This document shows positions 23,982 to 31,957 of a DNA stretch of 64,000 nt, in pieces. Position numbers and translations under genes: made by a program. Location: positions 1 through 64,000 of the forward strand of contig CAIOLO010000127.1 of the NCBI GenBank assembly GCA_903859155.1, given 5' to 3'. The notes beneath the pieces were generated by a model. That model was not told where the DNA came from. It was given only the letters and a program-made list of their open reading frames with translations, and made no database searches. The stretch comes from an uncultured beta proteobacterium (GTDB lineage: Bacteria > Pseudomonadota > Gammaproteobacteria > Burkholderiales > SG8-39). Within the stretch, counting starts at the first letter, position 1, and the number at the start of each line of letters is the position of its first letter.

Positions 23982-25004
23982 ATGCTTTATCAACTTGCGC
24001 GTCCATTGCTGTTCTGCCTCGATGCCGAGTCCGCTCATCGTGCGGGACTGGCGCTGCTCGATGCCTCACATGCCCTAGGAACCGCCCGATTACTCGCCAG
24101 CGCCGCCCCAAGTCTGCAGGTGCGGACCCTTGGTATCGACTTCCCCAACCCGGTGGGACTCGCGGCAGGAATGGACAAGAATGGTGATCACATCGACGCC
24201 CTGTTTGATCTGGGTTTCGGTTTTGTGGAAGTCGGCGCGGTCACGCCGCGACCGCAGCCTGGCAATCCGCGCCCGCGCATCTTCCGCCTGACCGAGGCTC
24301 AGGCGATCATCAATCGCATGGGTTTTAACAATCTTGGCGTCGATTACCTGGTTGAAAATCTCAAGCGAAGAAAATCCTCGGGCATCGTCGGAGTCAATAT
24401 TGGCAAAAATTTCGATACTCCGATCGAGCGCGCGGCGGACGATTACGTGCACTGCCTGCGCAAAGTGTATCCACACGCCTCGTTTGTAACCGCCAATGTA
24501 TCCTCGCCTAACACCAGCGGCCTGCGCAATCTGCAGCAGGATGAATTGCTGGACAATCTGCTGGGAGAACTCGCACGCACGCGCGCTGATCTGGTTCGCT
24601 CGAGCGGTCGACACGTGCCGATTGCCGTAAAAATCGCGCCCGACCTTGACGATGCCGGCATCGATGCGCTTGCCGAACGTGTCCTGGCCCACGATCTGGA
24701 CGCCGTAATCGCCACCAACACAACACTTTCGCGCGCCGGCGTTGAACATCTGCCAAATAGCCGAGAGGCCGGCGGTCTTTCCGGCGGGCCCTTGCGTGTC
24801 CGCTCGACCGAAGTCATCACGCGCCTGGCGCGCGCCACGGCCGGGCGGATACCCATCATCGGCGTTGGCGGCATTGCCAGTACCGCAGATGCGATGGAAA
24901 AACTGCGCGCCGGGGCAACACTGGTACAGCTGTACAGCGCACTCGTCTTCCAGGGGCCTGCCTTGGTGGGGAAAATCGTCGCCGGACTGGCACAGTCGCG
25001 CTGA
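23982..25004 (+). CDS. pyrD: Dihydroorotate dehydrogenase (quinone), class 2
   Basis: A 340-residue membrane-associated flavoenzyme that oxidises dihydroorotate with quinone in pyrimidine synthesis. The N-terminal amphipathic part (about 1-40, [15 protein letters not shown]) is the class-2 membrane patch. FMN and active-site motifs follow: [44 protein letters not shown] with the catalytic Ser, ATNTT, and IIGVGGI. The last base of its stop codon overlaps the next gene start, which couples the two. Confidence 0.95.
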   Translation: MLYQLARPLLFCLDAESAHRAGLALLDASHALGTARLLASAAPSLQVRTLGIDFPNPVGLAAGMDKNGDHIDALFDLGFGFVEVGAVTPRPQPGNPRPRIFRLTEAQAIINRMGFNNLGVDYLVENLKRRKSSGIVGVNIGKNFDTPIERAADDYVHCLRKVYPHASFVTANVSSPNTSGLRNLQQDELLDNLLGELARTRADLVRSSGRHVPIAVKIAPDLDDAGIDALAERVLAHDLDAVIATNTTLSRAGVEHLPNSREAGGLSGGPLRVRSTEVITRLARATAGRIPIIGVGGIASTADAMEKLRAGATLVQLYSALVFQGPALVGKIVAGLAQSR

Positions 25005-25747
25005 TGGCCGCGCAATCCGCCTCCCCCGTCGATGCGCTGGCGGACACGATCGACAAATTGTTGCCGCAGACCCAGTGCACGCGCTGCGGCTACGAAGCGT
25101 GCCGTCCCTACGCGGATGCAATCGCAAATGGAAGCGCAGATTTCAACCGGTGTCCCCCAGGTGGCCAGGCGGGCATCGTCAAACTGGCCAGGATCCTTGG
25201 TCGCAATCCCAAGCCCCTCAACCCTGCCAATGGTTTCGAAGGCCCGCTGAATCTGGCATTTATCGACGAGGCCGCCTGCATAGGCTGCACACTGTGCATC
25301 CAGGCCTGCCCGGTTGATGCGATCGTCGGTGCCGCGAAACAAATGCACACAGTCATCGCGGAACTTTGCAGCGGTTGCGAACTATGCGTCGCCCCCTGCC
25401 CTGTCGACTGCATTGCGATTATTCCCGCCCCGTTGACACTCGCTGGATGGACCGAAGATCGAGCAAACCACGCGCGCCGTCGATTCGAATCCAGAAAGGC
25501 CCGGTTTGCGCGTGACGCGGCGGTACAACACTCCGGAATCGGCAGCCGGGATGGATCCCGAAACGACGCCGCTGCAGAAACACGCCGGGCCGTGATCCAA
25601 GCCGCAATGGAACGCGCCCAAGCCATGCGGGCAATCGCCAAACCGCGCAATACCGACAACCTCCCCCCGGCGATCGAAAGGCGATTGCGCGAAATCGATT
25701 TGCGGCGTGCCGGCGCGGTGCTTCGCGACAAGAAAGACACGACGTGA
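25004..25747 (+). CDS. Soluble RnfB-like ferredoxin-domain protein
   Basis: A 247-residue iron-sulfur protein with the RnfB/RsxB core but without its membrane helix. A four-Cys cluster motif (Cys25, 28, 33 and 50, as CTRCGYEAC...C) is followed by two typical [4Fe-4S] motifs, [16 protein letters not shown] and [16 protein letters not shown]. The C-terminal 80 residues are charged and low in complexity. No other rnf genes are near, so it is not part of a standard Rnf complex. Similar stand-alone RnfB proteins are found next to pyrD or nth in betaproteobacteria. Electron transfer to a local partner, perhaps the iron-sulfur enzyme Nth or PyrD, is speculation. It overlaps nth by 4 bases. Confidence 0.8.
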   Translation: MAAQSASPVDALADTIDKLLPQTQCTRCGYEACRPYADAIANGSADFNRCPPGGQAGIVKLARILGRNPKPLNPANGFEGPLNLAFIDEAACIGCTLCIQACPVDAIVGAAKQMHTVIAELCSGCELCVAPCPVDCIAIIPAPLTLAGWTEDRANHARRRFESRKARFARDAAVQHSGIGSRDGSRNDAAAETRRAVIQAAMERAQAMRAIAKPRNTDNLPPAIERRLREIDLRRAGAVLRDKKDTT

Positions 25748-26412
25748 ACCCCGACAAGCGGCGCATGATATTCCAGCGGCTCAGAACGGCCAACCCGGCG
25801 CCGCGCACCGAACTGCTGCATCGCACGCCCTTTGAACTCCTGGTGGCGGTCGTGCTGTCGGCGCAATCCACGGATCGCGGCGTCAACCGGGTCACACCTG
25901 CGCTGTTTCGCGATGCCGGGACACCTCGGTTGATGCATGCTCTTGGCTTCGAGCGCCTGTGCTCCTATATCAAAACAATAGGCCTGTACCGCTCCAAGGC
26001 AAAGCACCTCATAGAAACCTGCCGATTGCTGCAGGAGATCCACAAGGGCGAGGTTCCCCGGGATCGGCAATCTCTGCAAGCGCTGCCCGGGGTCGGGCGA
26101 AAAACCGCGAACGTCATTCTCAATACCGCCTTCGGCGAACCCACCATTGCAGTGGACACCCATATATTTCGTGTCGCAAACCGCACGGCACTGGCGCCGG
26201 GAAAAGATGTTCTGCAGGTGGAACAAAGGCTGCTCAAATTCGTGGACGATGAATTCAAGCTGGATGCGCACCACTGGCTGATACTGCATGGTCGTTACAC
26301 CTGCAAGGCACGCAAACCCGAATGCACTACCTGCACAATTCGCGATCTGTGCGAGTACCGGAGCAAAACGCCGGCTAGCAAGCCCCCGCGCAAATCCCAG
26401 AGAGCGCTATAA
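25744..26412 (+). CDS. nth: Endonuclease III
   Basis: A 222-residue base-excision-repair glycosylase/AP lyase. It has the helix-hairpin-helix [14 protein letters not shown] with the catalytic Lys, [11 protein letters not shown] with the catalytic Asp, and the C-terminal [4Fe-4S] motif C-x6-C-x2-C-x5-C ([17 protein letters not shown]). Length is normal. The start overlaps the stop of the RnfB-like gene, suggesting co-translation. Confidence 0.95.
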   Translation: MNPDKRRMIFQRLRTANPAPRTELLHRTPFELLVAVVLSAQSTDRGVNRVTPALFRDAGTPRLMHALGFERLCSYIKTIGLYRSKAKHLIETCRLLQEIHKGEVPRDRQSLQALPGVGRKTANVILNTAFGEPTIAVDTHIFRVANRTALAPGKDVLQVEQRLLKFVDDEFKLDAHHWLILHGRYTCKARKPECTTCTIRDLCEYRSKTPASKPPRKSQRAL

Positions 26413-26450
26413 CCGTCGGCGCACACGCTGTTCACGGACCAACCCAGACA

Positions 26451-26873
26451 ATGTTTGCACCCAGCCGCGATGATGTTAGAAATTTTTTTGCCGAGACGTG
26501 GCGGAAGCACCGCGCGCGGGCAGTGCTGACCGCCATGGAAAGCATGGCGGTCGATATCATTCTCGCCCACCCGGAATATCAGCAGACACTTTTGTCCGGG
26601 GATCAGGCGTTAGAAAGCGAATTTACCGTCGAACAGGGACAAACGAATCCGTTTCTGCATATGAGCCTGCACCTTGCGGTCGAGGAACAACTCTCGATCG
26701 ACCAGCCCCCGGGCTTGCGCCGGGCGTTTGAAAATCTGCTGGCAAAATCGCATGATCGCCATGCAGCGCTGCACGCGGTGCTCGAGTGTCTTGGGGAGAC
26801 GGTCTGGCGCGCCCAGCGCGACGCCGCCGCCCTGGATGCCGAGGCCTACCTGGAGTGCGTGCGCAGGCGGTGA
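26451..26873 (+). CDS. DUF1841 family protein
   Basis: A 140-residue cytoplasmic helical protein of the DUF1841 family: MFAPSRDDVRNFFAETW at the start, TNPFLHMSLHLAVEEQLSIDQPPGLR in the middle, and HAVLECLGETVW near the end. These segments are well conserved in betaproteobacteria and the function is unknown. It follows nth by 38 bases and converges on two cytochrome genes. Confidence 0.82.
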   Translation: MFAPSRDDVRNFFAETWRKHRARAVLTAMESMAVDIILAHPEYQQTLLSGDQALESEFTVEQGQTNPFLHMSLHLAVEEQLSIDQPPGLRRAFENLLAKSHDRHAALHAVLECLGETVWRAQRDAAALDAEAYLECVRRR

Positions 26874-26906
26874 AAACACAAACGGCGGCCTGAGCCGCCG
26901 TTTGTG
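26873..26906 (-). terminator. Intrinsic terminator after the cytochrome c genes
   Basis: A perfect 13-bp stem (26877-26889 with 26894-26906) closes on a 4-base loop and is followed by TTTT on the minus strand. It terminates the two cytochrome genes. Its plus-strand side lacks a T-run, so it is a weaker stop for DUF1841. Confidence 0.8.
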
Positions 26907-26922
26907 GAGACCGCCGTCCGGG

Positions 26923-27255
26923 CTAGTGCTTTACCGCCAAAGGTCCGGAACGCGACGAGAACCATTCCGCAACGTCGCGTATATCGTCCCGCGTCAAAGT
27001 CTGCGCCTGTGCGCCCATGATCGCGTTCTTGCGGGCACCTGATTTGTAGTCGTTCAATGCCTTTACCAGGTAGTCGCGGTGCTGTCCCGCCAGAATGGCA
27101 TATTCGGGCTGCAACGGCTTGTCGCCGTTCTCGCCGTGACAAGCTGCACATACCTGCTTTGCCTTGGCCTGACCGGCCGCGGAATCGGCAATGGCCATTG
27201 AAGAAAAACCAAACACCGCAAACAACGCAAACAACATCAGAGTCAGTTTGTTCAT
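26923..27255 (-). CDS. Class I monohaem cytochrome c (c553/c4-like)
   Basis: A 110-residue periplasmic cytochrome c. The signal peptide ends near AIAD (about 24). One haem site CAACH is at residues 36-40, and the axial Met is probably in NAIMGAQAQTL. The segment ILAGQHRDYLVKALNDYKSGAR is typical of c553/c4-type domains. It sits 9 bases after a second cytochrome of the same kind, so the two act as a tandem pair, perhaps electron donors to an oxidase not seen here. Confidence 0.88.
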   Translation of the reverse strand: MNKLTLMLFALFAVFGFSSMAIADSAAGQAKAKQVCAACHGENGDKPLQPEYAILAGQHRDYLVKALNDYKSGARKNAIMGAQAQTLTRDDIRDVAEWFSSRSGPLAVKH

Positions 27256-27264
27256 CGCTTTTCC

Positions 27265-27597
27265 TTACCTGGCCTTGCCGTAATAGGCAGCCAGATCGGC
27301 AACATCCTGATCCGACAGGCTGCGTGCAACAGCGCTCATGCTCGGATGACTGCGATCACCCACCCGGTACGCTTGCAGTGCCTTGGCCAGGTAATCAGGT
27401 GACTGCCCGGCGATCATCGGGACGTGGTAGACCTGCGGAAATGCGGTCTGATAACCAACCACGCCATGGCAGCCAATGCACATGGTGATTTTGCCTTTGG
27501 CCGCCTCGGCGTCCCCCTTGGGAACACCTTGCGCGCGCGCGTAACTGCCAGCGGCAAGAAAGGTTGCCGCAACAAACGTCAGCGCAACTTTATTCAT
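27265..27597 (-). CDS. Class I monohaem cytochrome c (tandem partner)
   Basis: A 110-residue periplasmic cytochrome c. A signal peptide (MNKVALTFVAATFLAAGSYARAQ) is followed by a CIGCH haem site and the same IAGQSPDYLAKALQAYRVGDR segment as its neighbour, then MSAVARSLSDQDVADLAAYY with the likely axial Met. ATG 27597 is preferred to ATG 27600 because GAGA is then 6 bases upstream. Its likeness to the next gene suggests an old duplication of a c4-type half. Confidence 0.88.
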   Translation of the reverse strand: MNKVALTFVAATFLAAGSYARAQGVPKGDAEAAKGKITMCIGCHGVVGYQTAFPQVYHVPMIAGQSPDYLAKALQAYRVGDRSHPSMSAVARSLSDQDVADLAAYYGKAR

Positions 27598-27732
27598 CAT
27601 TAATCTCGATTGAATTTGGCGTTCGAAGATGGAAAAGCGGCGCAATTCTAGCCGAAGCCGCACGGCAAGGTCAAAGACAACCGAACTCTTTTCAATCCGG
27701 AAAAAGCGTGACAACCGGCATTGAAGCACGGT

Positions 27733-28476
27733 TCATTTCGCAGACTCGCCGCCCCGCCGCTCATGCCGCCGATTTGCCCGGACACAAGCTGCCGCAGCAG
27801 CGGCAACGGCATCCGCCATGCGCCGGCGCCGCGGTTCGGAGGACAGTTCCAGCTCCTCGTCACGATTCACGATCACCCCGGCCTCAAACAGCAACGCTGG
27901 CCCTGAAGCATGTCTGAGCACGACCAGATTGTCGTAAAAGTGCACGCCGTTGACGCGGTCGGCAAACGGTTTGGACTCGCCACGAATCGGCTCGGCGTGG
28001 TAGTACGACGCGTGAAACCCGGCACGCCGCAGCGCCGCGCCGATGGAAGAAGCACACGCCAGACTTTGCGTGAGATGGGCATTTTTTCGGGAGATGAAAA
28101 GCGAAAAACCCGCATAACGGTCGCTGAAACGCTGCTGAACGCCCTCCGGGGCCCACGATTGCAGAAAATGCTCCTGCACGGAATCGTGATGCACGGAAAG
28201 CAGCAAATCCGCGTCCCTGGCTGCATTTACACGGTCCATCAGGACTGTCATCCCGCCCTGCTCACCCACCAGATAGGACCTCTCGCCCTCCCTGCCCAGC
28301 GAGGCGACGATATCCCTGGCAAGCGATTGGTTGAATGCATGCTCGAAAATGCCTCTGGCGCTTACGGCGCCCGGCGCCGCCGTGGAATGGCCCACATCGA
28401 CGGCGACGCCACTGGCGCACAGCCGACCGGCAAATGCGACCGATACGAGCATGAGCACGACACCAAGCAGCCGCAC
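27733..28476 (-). CDS. N-acetylmuramoyl-L-alanine amidase (Amidase_3)
   Basis: A 247-residue zinc amidase of the AmiC/CwlV type. Zinc ligands and catalytic residues are visible: VDVGHS, the Glu in IFEHAFNQ, SVHHDS, and the Glu in LFEAGVIVN. The body VLMDRVNAARDADLLLSVHHDS is typical. The start is uncertain. GTG 28476 gives a plausible signal peptide (RLLGVVLMLVSVAFAG), while an ATG at 28632 would overlap the divergent MoxR gene start and add a 52-residue tail with no family counterpart. It should cleave peptidoglycan stems in the periplasm. No AMIN or SPOR domain is present. Confidence 0.75.
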   Translation of the reverse strand: MRLLGVVLMLVSVAFAGRLCASGVAVDVGHSTAAPGAVSARGIFEHAFNQSLARDIVASLGREGERSYLVGEQGGMTVLMDRVNAARDADLLLSVHHDSVQEHFLQSWAPEGVQQRFSDRYAGFSLFISRKNAHLTQSLACASSIGAALRRAGFHASYYHAEPIRGESKPFADRVNGVHFYDNLVVLRHASGPALLFEAGVIVNRDEELELSSEPRRRRMADAVAAAAAACVRANRRHERRGGESAK

Positions 28477-28587
28477 TACACCCGAAACTGGAGCCGGAAT
28501 CAAACACTTCTGACCGGCCCAACGTGAATCAAAGCCTGCCGTGACAGACGAGGCAAGAACAGGTAACCACCACGGTGGCACACCTCT

Positions 28588-28593
28588 TATAAT
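28588..28593 (+). promoter_or_regulatory. -10 element of the MoxR gene
   Basis: A perfect TATAAT, 29 bases before the MoxR ATG at 28622. The -35 position holds only a weak match (TAACCA, 28564-28569). Confidence 0.45.
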
Positions 28594-28621
28594 CCCGTTT
28601 GCCATCTTTCTGGACCAAACC

Positions 28622-29464
28622 ATGCGCTTCAACGGCTCCGAAACCTACGTTGCTACCGATGATCTCAACCTCGCGGTCAACGCCTCCATAACCCTGACCC
28701 GTCCGTTACTCATCAAAGGCGAACCCGGCACGGGAAAAACCAAGCTGGCCGAAGAGGTCGCGAGGGCCCTGGGAATGCCATTGTACGAATGGCACATCAA
28801 ATCGACCACCAAGGCGCAACAGGGTCTCTATGAATACGACGCGGTTAGCCGGCTGCGCGACTCCCAGCTGGGTGATCCCAAGGTGCAGGACATATCCAAC
28901 TATATCGTGCGGGGCACCTTGTGGCAGGCCTTTACCGCCGATCAACCGGTGGTATTGCTGATCGACGAGATAGACAAGGCGGACATTGAGTTTCCCAACG
29001 ACCTGCTGCGGGAACTGGACCGAATGGAATTCTATGTGTACGAAACCAAGGAACTGGTCCGCGCCAGGCATCGCCCGGTGGTGTTCATCACCTCAAACAA
29101 CGAAAAGGAACTTCCCGACGCGTTCCTGCGGCGCTGCTTTTTTCACTACATCCGGTTTCCTGACAAGGAAACCATGGAGAAGATCGTAGCCGTGCATTTT
29201 CCGGATATCAAGAAAACCCTTCTGCGCGAAGCGCTGGAGGCGTTCTTCGAAGTTCGGGAAGTCCCGGGATTGAAGAAAAAGCCCTCTACGTCAGAACTGC
29301 TCGATTGGCTGAAGCTGCTGCTGGCCGAGGACATTTCTCCCGAAGCGTTGCGCTCCTCAGACCGCAGGACCATCATCCCGCCGCTGCATGGCGCTTTGCT
29401 GAAGAATGAACAGGATGTCCACCTTTTCGAACGGCTGGTGTTCATGTCGCGGCAAGCGCGTTGA
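28622..29464 (+). CDS. MoxR-family AAA ATPase
   Basis: A 280-residue AAA ATPase of the MoxR/CbbQ/NorQ type. Walker A is GEPGTGKT (33-40) and Walker B VVLLIDEIDKAD (110-121). The sensor I region ITSNNEKELPDAFLRRCFFHYIRFP contains the arginine finger. Such ATPases work with a VWA-domain partner, which here is the next gene on the same strand, to activate a metalloenzyme or remodel a complex. I chose ATG 28622 because the conserved sequence MRFNGSETYVATDDLNLAVN begins there. A longer reading from 28541 crosses the -10 element. Confidence 0.9.
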   Translation: MRFNGSETYVATDDLNLAVNASITLTRPLLIKGEPGTGKTKLAEEVARALGMPLYEWHIKSTTKAQQGLYEYDAVSRLRDSQLGDPKVQDISNYIVRGTLWQAFTADQPVVLLIDEIDKADIEFPNDLLRELDRMEFYVYETKELVRARHRPVVFITSNNEKELPDAFLRRCFFHYIRFPDKETMEKIVAVHFPDIKKTLLREALEAFFEVREVPGLKKKPSTSELLDWLKLLLAEDISPEALRSSDRRTIIPPLHGALLKNEQDVHLFERLVFMSRQAR

Positions 29465-29584
29465 AGCGGGCGAATTCCGTGCTTGGGGGCCCTTCTTCCT
29501 TGAATATGGCCCGCCTTGGACGAAGCTTTTTGACGTCAATGCGCACCTGACCCAGGTTTTCATAGATTCTTCCGAGACAATCCC

Positions 29585-30760
29585 ATGCTTGCCGGCTTCT
29601 TCCTGAAACTCAAGGAACACAAAATTCCGGTTTCGATCAACGAGTATCTGATCCTGATCGAAGGCATGAAGAAACATGTGATCTCCCCGTCAATCGAGGA
29701 TTTTTACTTTTTTTCGCGTACCGCACTGGTCAAGGACGAGGCCAATTTCGACCGCTTTGATCTCGCGTTCGGAGAATTCTTCAAAGGCGTCGAAAGCATC
29801 GTGGGCGAGGCATTCGATGTGCCCCTGGAGTGGCTGCGCAAGCAGGCGGAACTTACCCTCACCGAGGAGGAACGCGCGAAAATCGAAGCGCTGGGTGGTT
29901 GGGACAAGCTGATGGAAGAACTGAAAAAGCGCCTGGAGGAGCAGAAAGGGCGGCACCAGGGCGGCAGCCGCTGGATCGGCACGGCGGGCACCTCGCCGTT
30001 CGGCGCCTACGGCTACAACCCCGAAGGGGTGCGCATCGGTCAGAAGGAATCACGGCAACGGCGCGCGGTAAAGGTCTGGGACGCGCGGGAATATCGCAAC
30101 CTTGATGGCGCCACCGAACTTGGCACGCGCAATATCAAGGTGGCGCTGCGGCGCCTGCGGCGCTTCGCGCGTGAAGGTGCGCCGGACGAACTCGACCTTG
30201 ACAACACCATCGACCGGACCGCGCGCAATGCCGGGTGGCTGGACCTGCAGATGCGCCCTGAGCGGCATAACGCTGTAAAAGTGCTGCTGTTCCTAGACAT
30301 CGGCGGCTCGATGGACGACCACGTCAAGCTTGCCGAGGAGTTGTTCACCGCCGCCAAAAGCGAATTCAAACATCTAGAGTACTTCTATTTCCACAACTGC
30401 CTGTATGACTACGTGTGGAAGGACAACCGCCGGCGCCACACGGAGCGAATCCGCACCTGGGATATCCTCCACAAGTACGGGCATGATTACAAGCTCGTGT
30501 TTGTAGGTGACGCCACCATGAGCCCCTATGAGATCCTGCAACCCGGTGGTTCCATTGAATACAACAACGACGAAACCGGAGTGGTCTGGATCCGGCGCAT
30601 GCTCGAGGTGTACCGCAAGGCAGCCTGGCTCAATCCGGAACCGCAAGAACTCTGGGCCTACCGCCAGTCCATATCGATCATCCGGGGATTGATGTCAGAC
30701 CGCATGTACCCGACCACCATCGAAGGACTGGAGAACGCCATGCGCGCGCTGGTGAAATAG
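29585..30760 (+). CDS. VWA-domain protein, CoxE-like (partner of MoxR ATPase)
   Basis: A 391-residue cytoplasmic protein of the CoxE-like VWA family. The N-terminal half is helical (MLAGFFLKLKEHKIPVS, coiled around 95-125). The C-terminal VWA domain has the MIDAS motif DIGGS (Asp238, Gly240, Ser242), the threonine in VGDATMSPYE, and an aspartate-rich loop. Gene pairs of MoxR plus VWA act together as maturation or remodelling machines. The client is not identifiable, since no carbon-monoxide dehydrogenase, Rubisco or nitric-oxide reductase gene is nearby. It lies 120 bases after the MoxR gene. Confidence 0.85.
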   Translation: MLAGFFLKLKEHKIPVSINEYLILIEGMKKHVISPSIEDFYFFSRTALVKDEANFDRFDLAFGEFFKGVESIVGEAFDVPLEWLRKQAELTLTEEERAKIEALGGWDKLMEELKKRLEEQKGRHQGGSRWIGTAGTSPFGAYGYNPEGVRIGQKESRQRRAVKVWDAREYRNLDGATELGTRNIKVALRRLRRFAREGAPDELDLDNTIDRTARNAGWLDLQMRPERHNAVKVLLFLDIGGSMDDHVKLAEELFTAAKSEFKHLEYFYFHNCLYDYVWKDNRRRHTERIRTWDILHKYGHDYKLVFVGDATMSPYEILQPGGSIEYNNDETGVVWIRRMLEVYRKAAWLNPEPQELWAYRQSISIIRGLMSDRMYPTTIEGLENAMRALVK

Positions 30761-30817
30761 GTGGCCACCACGCCAACGGCCGCGCACCGGACCTCCTGAG
30801 CCAATACTGCCTGCTAG

Positions 30818-31957
30818 ATGAAATTCCTGCCCGACAACCCCCAACAGCGGCATCGCCTGCAGCGGTTTTTCATGGCCGTCAGCGCAGCCGCCCTGGTCCT
30901 GCTGCTGCTGTTTTTCATGCATGCCGGTGCCCTGATCGATGGCCAGGTAATGCTCAATACCTTCGCGGCATCGCTATTGCTCGTGGCGGCATTTTTCGTT
31001 TTGCTGCGCTCGGACCTGAACCTGAGGGCAAAAGACCCCAGCCTTACACAGCCGATGATCCTGACCTCAACGCTGGTGATGCTCTATGTCATCGACAACG
31101 CCCCTGAGGCAAGAAGCCTGCTTGTCCTGATCTATCTGGTGCCGTTTTTGTTTGGCGTTTTGCGCCTGAGCATTCTGCAGATGTGCTGCGTTGCCACGCT
31201 GTTTATCGTTGCTTACGCCTGGATACTTTTTCGCGACATCGCGATTCTGATGGCCACCGAGGCGACCTACCAACTGCACCTGCAATTGTGGATTACGGCA
31301 TCCGTCTTTTTCTGGTTTGCATTGTTTGCGGGCTATGTCGGCCGCCTGAGAAAGCGGGCAGCCGATGCGAAAACCAGGCTCGAATCGGCACTGATCCAGG
31401 TGCAGAAAATGGTTTCCTACGATGAATTGACGGGCCTGTATTCGCGCCGCCACATCCTGGATATTCTTGCGCGGGAAAAAGGGCGAAGCGACCGATCGGG
31501 AAGAGGGTTTTGCCTGCTGGCGATCGATCTTGACCATTTCAAGACCATCAATGACAGCTTTGGACACGCGATGGGGGACGCCACTTTGCGCAAGTTCGCC
31601 GAAATCGCCATGCCAATCCTGCGTCCGAGCGACATGCTCGCCCGTTTCGGCGGGGAGGAGTTTCTACTGGTGGGCCTTGACACCGATGCGCAGGGTGCCG
31701 CGGCCGTCGGTGAGCGCATTCGCTCCACCATAGATTCGATGCAGGTACCCGGCCTGCCGGCACATCACAGAGTCACCGTATCCATTGGCGTTGCGGAATT
31801 TGTTCCCGGCGAATCCACAGGGGACGTACTGCGGCGTGCGGATATGGCGCTCTACGCGGCGAAGCAGGGTGGTCGCAACCGCGTTGAAATCGCGCCGGTC
31901 GGTGCCCTTGCTGGGAACCCGTCTAGCCCTGGCCCGGTGGTGGCGCCACCGCAATGA
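30818..31957 (+). CDS. Membrane-bound diguanylate cyclase
   Basis: A 379-residue protein with about six N-terminal membrane helices (roughly 15-175), resembling a seven-helix-like sensor, then a short linker and a GGDEF domain (about 197-365). The active-site motif is GGEEF (278-282), and a canonical inhibitory I-site RPSD (269-272) lies five residues before it. The enzyme should therefore make c-di-GMP and be feedback-inhibited. Its last 35 bases overlap the 3' end of the PilB-like ATPase gene on the opposite strand. The signal sensed by the membrane part is unknown. Confidence 0.9.
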   Translation: MKFLPDNPQQRHRLQRFFMAVSAAALVLLLLFFMHAGALIDGQVMLNTFAASLLLVAAFFVLLRSDLNLRAKDPSLTQPMILTSTLVMLYVIDNAPEARSLLVLIYLVPFLFGVLRLSILQMCCVATLFIVAYAWILFRDIAILMATEATYQLHLQLWITASVFFWFALFAGYVGRLRKRAADAKTRLESALIQVQKMVSYDELTGLYSRRHILDILAREKGRSDRSGRGFCLLAIDLDHFKTINDSFGHAMGDATLRKFAEIAMPILRPSDMLARFGGEEFLLVGLDTDAQGAAAVGERIRSTIDSMQVPGLPAHHRVTVSIGVAEFVPGESTGDVLRRADMALYAAKQGGRNRVEIAPVGALAGNPSSPGPVVAPPQ

